Part shown: piece by piece, positions 1 to 8,029 of the stretch
Layout: each line of letters begins with the position of its first letter
How positions within the stretch are numbered: position 1 is the stretch's first letter
Assembly (NCBI GenBank): GCA_903830945.1
Contig: CAIKVT010000040.1
Coordinates: 1 to 56,993 of the forward strand
Source of the DNA: an uncultured Elusimicrobia bacterium
GTDB taxonomy: Bacteria > Elusimicrobiota > Elusimicrobia > UBA1565 > UBA9628
Direction: 5' to 3'
DNA: 56,993 bases
The notes under the pieces: model-generated
Database searches by the model: none
Told to the model about the DNA's origin: nothing
What the model saw: only the letters and a program-made list of their open reading frames with translations
Made by a program: the position numbers and the translations under genes

Positions 1-931
1 CCAGGGTCTCGTTGAGGTTATTGAAGAGGAACCGCACCTTGTAGAATCCATCGGCGTCCAGCTTGATGACCTTGATCTTGAAGGCGGTGTCGATCTTGAT
101 GCCGTCCCAGGTCAATGCGATGGGCAGCCAATCGCTCCAGTCTCCGGGCTTGAGATCGGACAGGATCTTCTTCTTATCGAAGGAAAAGGCGATACGGTCA
201 TAAGCGGCCTGGGCGCCGCCGCTGCCATGGATGTAGGCATGGACCGTCGCGCCCCATGCCTCCAGGGAGACTTCCTTGGCCGGCGCGCGGGACAGGGGCG
301 GGGCGGCCCAGCCTTGCGCCGGGACGGCGTGACGGAACATGGTCAGACGGGGACCCAGGAAAAAAAGCCGGCTCTGGCGGCCCTGCCGCCGCATCGCGGC
401 GCCGTCGCCGAGCTCCTCGAAGTTGACCGCGTAGAAACTGGCGCCCCAGCCGCCCCAGCGTCCCACCATGGTATAGCCTTTTTCCAGCTCCGGGGGCGTG
501 GATCCGGGCAGGGATAGCAGGGCGACGGTTTTGCCTTGCTTTTCCAAGGTGACCCAGATCGGCTCTATCTTTTTAGCCGTGGAACTGAAGCCCATGACAG
601 AAGGCTTGTTGAGGGGATTTCCTTCGGTGTGCATGACGCCGTCCGCGACGCCGTGGCGTTCCGGATATGTCCCGGTGAGCAGAGTGGCGAAATTCACCGG
701 CGTGTGGCCGGGATACACCGGCTGGCTATAGCCGTAGGCGCCCTGGTCCATCATGCGCTTGATGTTCGGCAGTTTCCCCTCTTTAGCCCAGGCATAGATG
801 TCGAAGAGATAAGGTTCGGCCCGCGTTCCGTCGGGGATGAACCAATAGAGCTTGGTCGCCGGGGGCTCCGCCGCGGACGCCGGGTATGGCATGCAGAGAA
901 AAAGTGCCACGCAGGACAGAAGCGTTTTCAT
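1..931 (-). CDS. Exported type I phosphodiesterase / nucleotide pyrophosphatase family protein (partial)
   Basis: The gene begins at an ATG complementary to 929-931 and runs off the left edge, so about 310 N-terminal residues are visible. The first 20 or so form a signal peptide ending near PASAAEPP, which places the enzyme in the periplasm. The mature protein opens with a beta strand and metal-ligand Asp (WFIPDG, D34). It is followed by PVYPGHTPVNFATLLTG, where T77 aligns with the nucleophilic Thr of nucleotide pyrophosphatase/phosphodiesterases (PF01663), and by a TYPERHG motif typical of the family. It should hydrolyse phosphodiester or phosphonate-type bonds; the substrate is unknown. It lies downstream of the TonB receptor on the same strand with a gap of about 75 bases, so co-transcription is likely. 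The C-terminal metal ligands are outside the window. Confidence 0.85.
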   Translation of the reverse strand, partial: MKTLLSCVALFLCMPYPASAAEPPATKLYWFIPDGTRAEPYLFDIYAWAKEGKLPNIKRMMDQGAYGYSQPVYPGHTPVNFATLLTGTYPERHGVADGVMHTEGNPLNKPSVMGFSSTAKKIEPIWVTLEKQGKTVALLSLPGSTPPELEKGYTMVGRWGGWGASFYAVNFEELGDGAAMRRQGRQSRLFFLGPRLTMFRHAVPAQGWAAPPLSRAPAKEVSLEAWGATVHAYIHGSGGAQAAYDRIAFSFDKKKILSDLKPGDWSDWLPIALTWDGIKIDTAFKIKVIKLDADGFYKVRFLFNNLNETL

Positions 932-1007
932 TTTCCGTCGCTATAATACAATAGATGGAGCCGTCAAAAAAACATCGGATCGCCCAGCGACCGCACCAGC
1001 CGCCGTG

Positions 1008-3080
1008 TCAGCGGTAGTGGAGGCGGACGCCGAGCGCGACGTAGAGCGGTTCGCCGAGGTAGGCCTGCGAGCCGATCTGCACGGCCGTGTAGCGCCGGTC
1101 GAGAAGGTTTTCGCCGTCGAAGTAGACCTCGAGATCCTTGGTGACCCAGCGCGAGGCCGAGATGTCGAGCACGAATTCCTCATCCAGGGGGCTATATTTG
1201 TGCGTGTCATCTCCCCAGCGCTTGCTTATATAGCGTCCGCCCAGGCGCGCGGTCACGATCTTCGGGTCGTCGAAGCTGAGCTTGAAGGTGGCTTGGTGAC
1301 GGGGCATATCCGCGAGGATCTGGCCCTCAGACTTGGGGCTTTGGGGGTTGCTGATGACCGTGGCCTCCGTGAAGGTGTAGGTCGGCAGCAGCGACCACTG
1401 GCGGCTGAAGCGCACGGGGGCCTCGATCACGGCGCCCCGGCTGCGGACTTGGGCGACATTCTGCGGCTGAGTGTCGCCGCTTGGCAGCGTGACCGAGGTG
1501 ATCGCATCCTTTATCTTGACCCAGAACAAGGTCGTGCGCATAGTCAGGGCTCCGAGCTTCAGGTCGGAGCCGAACTCGCCGCCGATGTCCAAGATCTCGG
1601 GCGCGAGGTTAGGGTTCGGCCACAGGACCGTGACCGTGGCCTTGCCCGGAGTGGGAGTCTTCGCCCCTCGATAGAGTGAGTTGATGTCCGGCGCCACGAA
1701 GGCGCGGTAGACCGCGCCGCGCAGGGCAAGAGGCTCGAGGACCTGGTAGCGCAGGGCCAGGCGCGGGCTCAAGAAGGCGTACTGCTTGGCCGGCAGCGAC
1801 ACCTCCCCCCCCGAATCGACCTGGTGTAAGTCGTGGTTCTGCCAGTAGTCCACGCGCGCGCTCGGGGCCACAATCAGGTCCGGGATGGGGTGCGCGGTCC
1901 ACTGGCCGAAGAAGCCGATGTTGGTCTGCGTGGCGCGCGTGCTGTGGTCTATGGTGTAGTTTCCGCTGTTGTCATAATCGAACTCATGGACCCGGCCGGA
2001 GATATTGCGCACGTCCATCCCGAGGGTAACTGAGGAAGCCAGCGCCTCGAAGGGATAAGACCACTGTAGACTTCCGCCGCTGTCGTAAGAGGGCAGGTCG
2101 TTGCGCAAGGTGGTCTGGTCGACCGTGCGGGCCGTGTTGGTAGCCCCATTGTTGGAGTCCACGTGGTGCTTTCCGTGGAAGGCCTGGCCGCGGATTTCTC
2201 CCCCGGCGTCCAAAGGATGATGGAAGCCGCCCGCGACCTCGAGGATGTCGCGCTTGGTGAACCAGTGGTCGATGCCGAAATCGCGTATTTCGTAGAATGC
2301 ATTTCCGCGCACGAACCAGAGCGGGCCGGTCGCGTCGCCCTTGAGCGAGGCCGCCTTGACCTGCAGGGTGGTGTTGCGGGTCCAGGCATTATGGTCGACC
2401 GGGCCGCGGTTCTGGGTCGGAAGCCATTGATAGCCGTCGGTGCGGAAGTCGTTGTAGTCGATGCTGAGGCCGAAGGCGTCGAGGAAAGGCTCGCTGACGT
2501 AGGCGTTGCTCTTAAAGGTGTTGCGCGAGCCGTAGGATAGGTTTAAGTCGGCCGCGCGCTCCTTGGGAGATCGCGTGATGATGTTGATGGCTCCGCCCAT
2601 GGCGTTGGTGCCGTAGAGGCTGGAGCTGGCGCCGAGCATGACTTCGACGCGCTCCACGACGTCGGTGGGGACCATGCTCCAGGGCACCCAGCCTCCGAAT
2701 CCGTCGGTCAGCGGCATCCCGTCCAGCATGACCAGCGAGCGCGCGCCCCCGAGCAGCGTCATGCCCAGGCCCAGGATCGAGACGGTCTGCAACGACGGGT
2801 TGACGATGTTGCTGCTGATGACCCGCATCTGCACACCCGGGACGTAGCGCACGACGTCGTCGAGCGCGTGCGCCGGAGCGGCCTGGATCTCGGCCGCGGA
2901 GATGACGGTCACGGCCGCGGGGACGGTCCGGTTCAGCTGGCCGTAGCGGGAAGCGGTGATCACCACCGGCTCGAACTCCGCGGCGGCCTTCGTCCCAAAG
3001 GCGCGCGAGGATGCCGGAAGGCAGCTCATCAGGATCGCCAGGACCGTCAGACATGCGCCGCGATGATGCAGAGGGGTCAT
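1008..3080 (-). CDS. TonB-dependent outer-membrane receptor
   Basis: About 690 residues. The start at 3080 is chosen because a GGAGG lies 9-13 bases upstream and the next residues form a signal peptide; a longer open frame continues upstream but has no support. A TonB-box-like stretch (FEPVVITAS, about residues 36-44) precedes a plug domain with typical segments such as VVRYVPGVQ, VMLDGMPL, VERVEVMLGASSSLYGT and GGAINIITR. A beta-barrel of the BtuB/CirA type fills the rest. The last residues are LHYR, not the usual terminal Phe. It would import a scarce ligand across the outer membrane using TonB energy. Nothing in the sequence fixes the ligand. The neighbours (ABC importer, exported hydrolases, B12-type radical SAM enzyme) suggest an organic nutrient or a cofactor. 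I looked for a cobalamin riboswitch in the 235-base divergent gap and saw none. Confidence 0.93.
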   Translation of the reverse strand: MTPLHHRGACLTVLAILMSCLPASSRAFGTKAAAEFEPVVITASRYGQLNRTVPAAVTVISAAEIQAAPAHALDDVVRYVPGVQMRVISSNIVNPSLQTVSILGLGMTLLGGARSLVMLDGMPLTDGFGGWVPWSMVPTDVVERVEVMLGASSSLYGTNAMGGAINIITRSPKERAADLNLSYGSRNTFKSNAYVSEPFLDAFGLSIDYNDFRTDGYQWLPTQNRGPVDHNAWTRNTTLQVKAASLKGDATGPLWFVRGNAFYEIRDFGIDHWFTKRDILEVAGGFHHPLDAGGEIRGQAFHGKHHVDSNNGATNTARTVDQTTLRNDLPSYDSGGSLQWSYPFEALASSVTLGMDVRNISGRVHEFDYDNSGNYTIDHSTRATQTNIGFFGQWTAHPIPDLIVAPSARVDYWQNHDLHQVDSGGEVSLPAKQYAFLSPRLALRYQVLEPLALRGAVYRAFVAPDINSLYRGAKTPTPGKATVTVLWPNPNLAPEILDIGGEFGSDLKLGALTMRTTLFWVKIKDAITSVTLPSGDTQPQNVAQVRSRGAVIEAPVRFSRQWSLLPTYTFTEATVISNPQSPKSEGQILADMPRHQATFKLSFDDPKIVTARLGGRYISKRWGDDTHKYSPLDEEFVLDISASRWVTKDLEVYFDGENLLDRRYTAVQIGSQAYLGEPLYVALGVRLHYR

Positions 3081-3315
3081 CTTAAGGCCTCCGGACTGTT
3101 GGGATGAATGATTATCGGAGATTCTCGCCGCCGCTGTCCATGATGAGGGCCACACAGTCGACATGACGGCTATCATATTGCCGGGATGCGATTTTGTGGC
3201 AACATCGGCCGGCAAGAGGCTTTTCGGGCAGAGGATACAAAGATATACTATGGGCCTGCATGGATCGCTATCACCGCGGGAAGGACTCGTCGGCTCCTTG
3301 TGTAGGATGAAACCG

Positions 3316-4062
3316 ATGAACCCGACGATCGAACAGTTTAGAAAAAGAGCCAAGACATATTCCAGTTCCGCCAACTGGATATCCGACCGCAGGCTCATCA
3401 AGGCGCATCTGGAAGCCTGCGCAAGGCGTCCCCCGGGACACGTGCTCGAGCTGTGCTGCGGGACCGGGATGGTCGGCAGGGACTTCCGGGCCGAGGGCTG
3501 GAGCGTGTGCGGCATCGATCTGACCCGCGCCATGGCCGAGGAAGCCAATCGCTATTTCCCCTGCATCTGCGTCGCGGCGGAGAACATCCCTTATCTCGAT
3601 GGCTCATTCGACGTGGTCGTGCTGCGTCAGGCATATTTCCTTCTGGAAGACGGTCAGAAGGCTCTGGCTGAGGCCCACCGAGTGCTCAAGCCCGGCGGGG
3701 TCCTGGTGTTGAGCCAGACGGTGCCCTACTCGGCGGCAGACGCCGATTGGCTGGGGCGCATCCACCGGACCAAGCAGGCCCAACTGAAACGGTTTTTCAC
3801 GGAAGAGACCCTGGCCCTGGAACTCAAGCGAGGCCGTTTCCGCCTGGCGCGCAGACGCCGTCTGTCGGTCCGCGAGAACATCACGCGATGGCTGGCGGCC
3901 GCGCCCGAGTTGAGCGCGGCCAAGAGGGCGGAGGTCTGCGGCCTCATCGACCATGCGCCCGAGGCCTACCGCCGGCTGCATCGAGTCTCGGCGAAGAACG
4001 GAGAGGTCTTCGAGGACTGGAACTGGGTGGTCTTCACGGCCCGGAAAAAGAAACTCCCATGA
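3316..4062 (+). CDS. Class I SAM-dependent methyltransferase
   Basis: About 248 residues. I prefer the ATG at 3316 because AGGA lies 8 bases upstream; an in-frame ATG at 3307 is the alternative. SAM-binding motif I is VLELCCGTGMVG (residues 43-54), followed by an acidic residue after the second strand (CGIDLTRAM), the post-motif segment FDVVVLRQAYF and the motif LKPGGVLVLS. This is the Methyltransf_11 pattern for small-molecule methylation. The stop overlaps the start of the radical SAM gene (ATGA at 4059-4062), so the two are translationally coupled and probably act on the same or successive substrates. The ligand is unknown. A TATACT at 3244-3249 could be a -10 element, but its -35 is poor. 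Confidence 0.88.
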   Translation: MNPTIEQFRKRAKTYSSSANWISDRRLIKAHLEACARRPPGHVLELCCGTGMVGRDFRAEGWSVCGIDLTRAMAEEANRYFPCICVAAENIPYLDGSFDVVVLRQAYFLLEDGQKALAEAHRVLKPGGVLVLSQTVPYSAADADWLGRIHRTKQAQLKRFFTEETLALELKRGRFRLARRRRLSVRENITRWLAAAPELSAAKRAEVCGLIDHAPEAYRRLHRVSAKNGEVFEDWNWVVFTARKKKLP

Positions 4063-5531
4063 CTCCGCCGGGGAACTCGGAGCGGACGATCGAACGCGTC
4101 GCCGCGATCCCGCTGCCCCATGAAGCCAAACCCATACACGACCGATCCGTCGGATTGCTGATCCCGCCGTCGGTCTTCGTGGTCCCCCGGGGCTGGGAAT
4201 GGACCCATACCGCCCCGTTCGAGGGCCCGTCGATCCTGGCCAGCCTGGTCCGGGGGCTGGGCTATCCCTTCCGCTTGTTCGATCAGAGGGAGGACTTCGA
4301 TCCCGAACGGGTCCGAGGGCTGGCCGCGGACCGCGACATCATCGGGATCAGCGTCTACGGCGACAGCTTCAGCTATGTGCGCCGGGCCGTGGAGATCCTG
4401 AAAGAGGAAAGGCCGACGCGCCCGGTGGTCCTCGGCGGGCCGCTGGCCACGGCCGCGCCTCGACTGTTGCTCGAGACGACCCGGGCGGATTTCATCGTGG
4501 CTGGAGAAGGCGAGCTGACCTTCACGGAGCTGCTGGACCACTTGACCGGCGATCATCTCGCGCTGCCGGTCCCGGAGATCCTCGGCCTGGCCTGGAGGGA
4601 CGAGTCCGGCGCGGTCAGGCTCAATGCTCCGCGCCCGCAATTGCGGGACCTGGATGTAGTCCCGTTCCAGGACATGAAGGCCTGGGAGCGGTTCCGGGGG
4701 AAATCCATCCCAGAGATCTATCTGTCCTACTCGCGCGGATGTTCACACAACTGTACCTTCTGTTATCGTCCATTCCCCAAGCTGAGTCGGAAATCCGTGG
4801 AGCGGGTCAGGAAGGAATTGGACTACTACAGATCCTCCGGGTTCCGGTATGCCTGGTGGAACGACTTGACCTTCGTCACGGACCGCGACTATCTGCGCCG
4901 GTTGATGGACACCGCGCTCCAAGGCCATTCTTTCCGTTGGAACGCCTTCAGCCGGGTCGTCGGTCTGGATGAGGAGACGCTCCTGCTGATGAAGCGCAAC
5001 GGCCTCGACATCATCCTGTACGGGATGGAGTCCGTCTCGCCGGCGGTCCTGGCCGGCTACCGCAAAGGGACCTCGAAGAGCGCGATGACGGACATCATCC
5101 AGCTGCACCGCAGATGCGGCGTGAAAGTCGGAGGGCTTTTCATCATCGGCGCTCCCGAAGACGACCGGCAGGGCATGCGCGAGCTGGTGGCGTTCTGCAA
5201 CGAGTTCAAGGAGATCACCCGCGTCAAGTATCTATCGGCATTGCCAGGCACGGCCTTCTATCGTGAGTGCCTCAAGAACGGACTCATCCGCGATGAGCGC
5301 AAGCACCTGGAATGGCTCTCGGAGGAGCAATCGGTCGAAGAGGATATCGAGCATGAGGGGTTCGTGAAGTTCACGGAGCATCTGAGCAAGGCCGAGCTCC
5401 GGCAGATCTACCATGACGTGAACCATCTGATCGAGGCACGCCCCTACGACCATAGCAGGCAGGATAACGTGTTCCTGGATGCCGGCGAGAAATTCCGCAG
5501 GCGGAAGCCCGCCCCGGCCAAGCCGGGATGA
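4059..5531 (+). CDS. B12-binding-domain-type radical SAM enzyme (BchE-like architecture)
   Basis: 490 residues. The N-terminal part (about 30-190) has the Rossmann-like fold of cobalamin-binding radical SAM proteins: DIIGISVYGDSFSYVRRAVEIL, then PVVLGGPLAT and DFIVAGEGELTFTELL. The DxHxxG cobalamin lower-ligand motif is not visible, as in many members of the class. The radical SAM core follows, with cluster cysteines C228, C232 and C235 (CxxxCxxC in GCSHNCTFCY) and a later GMESVSPAVLAGYRKGTS segment. Such enzymes do methylations, ring formations or rearrangements. The coupled methyltransferase upstream and importer genes downstream suggest it processes a compound brought in by this locus. Start chosen from the four-base overlap with the preceding gene. 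The exact reaction cannot be read from sequence. Confidence 0.87.
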   Translation: MTPPGNSERTIERVAAIPLPHEAKPIHDRSVGLLIPPSVFVVPRGWEWTHTAPFEGPSILASLVRGLGYPFRLFDQREDFDPERVRGLAADRDIIGISVYGDSFSYVRRAVEILKEERPTRPVVLGGPLATAAPRLLLETTRADFIVAGEGELTFTELLDHLTGDHLALPVPEILGLAWRDESGAVRLNAPRPQLRDLDVVPFQDMKAWERFRGKSIPEIYLSYSRGCSHNCTFCYRPFPKLSRKSVERVRKELDYYRSSGFRYAWWNDLTFVTDRDYLRRLMDTALQGHSFRWNAFSRVVGLDEETLLLMKRNGLDIILYGMESVSPAVLAGYRKGTSKSAMTDIIQLHRRCGVKVGGLFIIGAPEDDRQGMRELVAFCNEFKEITRVKYLSALPGTAFYRECLKNGLIRDERKHLEWLSEEQSVEEDIEHEGFVKFTEHLSKAELRQIYHDVNHLIEARPYDHSRQDNVFLDAGEKFRRRKPAPAKPG

Positions 5532-5541
5532 CCCGAAGCCC

Positions 5542-6480
5542 ATGAGGCCGATCATGGCGTGCCTGTCGCTGATCCTGGGCTCCGCCTCGGCGGCCCGGGC
5601 CGCCGCCGTGCCGACTAGGGTCCGCATCGCCTATCCTGAGAACGGCACGCTCATCAGCGCTCAGGTCGGCCTGACTTTGGGCAGGACCGATCTCCTGAGG
5701 AAGAATGGCTTCGCGCCTGAGCTCTTCGCTCTGTCCACCGGCCGGGACATGAAGCTCGCTTTGGTCAGCGACAAGGTCGATGTCATCCTGACCAGCGAGG
5801 CCAATTTCGTCGTGGTCCTGGCCGAGGGGTTCCCGGCGTACGGCATCGCTTCGTTGGGAGCCGGGGGCGACATGGGGCTGGCGGTCCGGACAGGGTCGGG
5901 GATCAAGAGCGCCGCGCAGCTGCGGGGCAAGACCGTCGGGACGATGTTCGGGACGTCGCTGCACCGTCCGGCCCTGGAATGGACGCGAGGCGTCCCGGAG
6001 GTCAGGATCGTCAGCATGCCCAGCATCGGAGCGTTGCTGGCGGCGCTGGAGGCCAAGAAGATCGACGCGGCCCTTCTGTGGGACCCGTACCTGACGGATG
6101 GCATATCCCGCGGCAGGGTCGAAGTCCTCAGGAAGGAGCCGTTGGAGCTCATCGCCATCGCGGCGAAGCCTTTTGCGGACCGCGATCCCGGAGCGCTGGA
6201 ACGCCTGCAAAAGACGCTGCGCGAGGCGGTCCTGTATTTCGTGCGGCACAAAGACGAGGTCAACCGCTGGGCCAGCGACGTCACCAAGCTGGACATGAGC
6301 CTCATCGACCGGGTCTCGCGCACCAACCGGAATTACGACAAGGCCCGGCTGGATCAGATCGACATCCGGATCAGTCCCTCCTTCATCGACAAGATGAAGA
6401 TGACGGGAGCGTTCCTCTACGCCAACAAGGTCATCACCCGGGATCCGGACATCGGCGGCTCTATCCGCAATCCCAGATGA
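5542..6480 (+). CDS. ABC importer periplasmic binding protein, NMT1/SsuA-like
   Basis: About 312 residues. The ATG at 5542 gives a signal peptide (MRPIMACLSLILGSASA, cleavage near ARA-AAV); an ATG at 5554 is also possible. The mature protein has the two-lobed type II binding fold of the nitrate/sulfonate/taurine/thiamine-precursor group: a GLTLGRTDLLRKNGF helix, MKLALVSDKVDVILTSEANF, LRGKTVGTMFG and LEAKKIDAALLWDPYL. It captures a small organic ligand in the periplasm. The CCCFC motif of THI5-type thiamine-precursor proteins is absent. The stop overlaps the permease start by four bases, and the ATPase follows, so the importer is complete. The substrate is not determined. Confidence 0.88.
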   Translation: MRPIMACLSLILGSASAARAAAVPTRVRIAYPENGTLISAQVGLTLGRTDLLRKNGFAPELFALSTGRDMKLALVSDKVDVILTSEANFVVVLAEGFPAYGIASLGAGGDMGLAVRTGSGIKSAAQLRGKTVGTMFGTSLHRPALEWTRGVPEVRIVSMPSIGALLAALEAKKIDAALLWDPYLTDGISRGRVEVLRKEPLELIAIAAKPFADRDPGALERLQKTLREAVLYFVRHKDEVNRWASDVTKLDMSLIDRVSRTNRNYDKARLDQIDIRISPSFIDKMKMTGAFLYANKVITRDPDIGGSIRNPR

Positions 6481-7226
6481 ACCTCCTTCGCAGGACGCTC
6501 GCTGTCCTGGCCCCTTTCGGCCTGGCTCTCCTGGTGTGGGCCGGCCTGTCCGCGACCGGGCGCATCAACGCCTTCATCTTGCCCGCTCCCGGCGCGGTCC
6601 TCCGCGCGTTGATCCAAGGCCTCTGCTCCGGTGAGCTCCTGTCCGCCACGGCGTTGAGCTTGTGGCGCGTCGGCTGCGGGTTCGGAATCTCGGTCGTCAC
6701 GGCGGTCCCTTTAGGGATCGCCTTAGGGTCCAGCCACCGGCTTCGAGGCCTGCTCGACCCCCTGCTCAAGTTCGTCCGCCCCATACCGCCCATCGCCTGG
6801 CTCCCTCTGGCCATCCTCTGGTTCGGCATCGGCAACGGGCCGTCGTACTTCCTGACCATGGTCGCCTCGTTCTTCCCTATCCTGACCAGCACCATGACCG
6901 GCGTCGAGAACGTGTCCCAGCAGCACCTGGCGGTGGCGCGCTGTTTCGGGGCGACGCGGGCCTCGATCCTCTGGGACATCGTCATCCCCTCGTCGCTTCC
7001 CATGATGATCTCCGGGATCCGGACCGGGTTCGGGTTCGCCTGGATGGCCGTCGTGGCCGCGGAGATGATCGCGACGCGCTCCGGGCTCGGCTACCTGATC
7101 TATACCAGCCAGGACCTGCTCAGGACGGACCGGGTGCTGGTGGGGATGCTGGTCATCGGGATGATCGGCCTCCTGGTCGACACTCTGATCGTTCATTTGA
7201 AGGACCGCTGGATCCATTGGGTATAG
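6477..7226 (+). CDS. ABC importer inner-membrane permease, SsuC/TauC-like
   Basis: 249 residues from the ATG at 6477, which overlaps the TGA of the binding-protein gene. Hydrophobic segments consistent with six membrane spans are visible. The cytoplasmic EAA loop typical of BPD_transp_1 permeases appears as ARCFGATRASILWDIVIPSSLP (about residues 157-178), the surface that docks the ATPase. PIPPIAWLPLAILWFGIG is a strong family signature of nitrate/sulfonate/taurine permeases. It forms a homodimeric channel with the ATPase encoded three bases downstream. Start choice is secure because of the overlap and the positive MNLLRRT amino end. Confidence 0.9.
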   Translation: MNLLRRTLAVLAPFGLALLVWAGLSATGRINAFILPAPGAVLRALIQGLCSGELLSATALSLWRVGCGFGISVVTAVPLGIALGSSHRLRGLLDPLLKFVRPIPPIAWLPLAILWFGIGNGPSYFLTMVASFFPILTSTMTGVENVSQQHLAVARCFGATRASILWDIVIPSSLPMMISGIRTGFGFAWMAVVAAEMIATRSGLGYLIYTSQDLLRTDRVLVGMLVIGMIGLLVDTLIVHLKDRWIHWV

Positions 7227-7229
7227 ACC

Positions 7230-8009
7230 ATGCTGTCGCTTGAGAATATCTATTTCAAATATCCCGCGCGCAGACGCGGCAACGGCGACGCCCACTGGGT
7301 GCTCGAGGACATCTCTTTGACGGCGGCGGCTGGAGAATTCATCTCCATCATCGGCCCCTCAGGGTGTGGGAAGTCGACGCTCCTCTCGCTTATCTCCGGC
7401 CTGTTGCGACCCAGCCGCGGCAGGATCCTGGCTCAAGGGCGGGAGGTGCTCGGGCCGTCCCGGAGCCGCGTGCTGATCTTTCAGGGGCACCTTCTGTTCC
7501 CCTGGAAGACCGCCATCCAGAATATCGAGTTCGTCTTGAAAGCCAGAGGACTGTCCCAAGGCCTGCGCCGCCGGCAGGCGCTGGAATATCTGCAGCGGGT
7601 GAGACTGGAAGCTCATGCCGACGCCTACCCGCGCGAACTCTCAGGCGGCATGCAGCAGAGGATCGGGATCGCGCGCGCCCTGGCCGCGGAGCCGGATATC
7701 CTGCTCCTGGATGAGCCCTTCAGCTCGCTGGACCTGGTCGCCAAATGCGCGATCATCGATGAACTCAAGGCGATCGCGAGCCAGATGGGCAAGACCGTCA
7801 TCCTGGTCACCCACAACCTGGAGGAGGCTTTCCATGTCGGGCATCGGGTCTATCTGCTGACTAAAGGCCCGGGCCGGATCGCGGCGACCTTCGACCCCTC
7901 CGCGACGAAACCGGACCAGCTCCAGTCGCTGGGGGCAAGCAGCGAGTTCCAGGCTTTCCAGAAGAAGGTCTCAGCCTTCATGACCGATCCCGCCGCGGCC
8001 CAGCGGTGA
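7230..8009 (+). CDS. ABC importer ATPase, SsuB/TauB-like
   Basis: 259 residues with every nucleotide-binding motif. Walker A is GPSGCGKST (42-50), the Q-loop is IFQGHLLFPWKTA, the signature is LSGGMQQR, Walker B is ILLLDEP, the D-loop is SSLD and the switch histidine is in LVTHN. The LLFPWKT sequence after the Q-loop is typical of nitrate/sulfonate/taurine-type ATPases. It drives uptake through the permease just upstream. The gene starts three bases after the permease stop. It is followed after 20 bases by an exported hydrolase in the same direction, which suggests the hydrolase prepares or releases the imported compound. Confidence 0.93.
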   Translation: MLSLENIYFKYPARRRGNGDAHWVLEDISLTAAAGEFISIIGPSGCGKSTLLSLISGLLRPSRGRILAQGREVLGPSRSRVLIFQGHLLFPWKTAIQNIEFVLKARGLSQGLRRRQALEYLQRVRLEAHADAYPRELSGGMQQRIGIARALAAEPDILLLDEPFSSLDLVAKCAIIDELKAIASQMGKTVILVTHNLEEAFHVGHRVYLLTKGPGRIAATFDPSATKPDQLQSLGASSEFQAFQKKVSAFMTDPAAAQR

Positions 8010-8029
8010 ATCCCCATAGGAGAAATGCC

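Noticed and set aside
3081-3315. Possible cobalamin riboswitch in front of the TonB receptor
   Set aside because: The B12-type radical SAM neighbour made it worth looking for, but no B12 box (GCCACTG) or matching core was seen on the minus strand.
1008-3548. TonB receptor starting at 3548 with 846 residues
   Set aside because: The extra 156 residues have no domain and precede a clear signal peptide with a good ribosome site at 3080.
3747-4058. N-terminal extension of the radical SAM gene overlapping the methyltransferase
   Set aside because: It is the methyltransferase read in another frame; the ATGA overlap at 4059 gives a normal protein.
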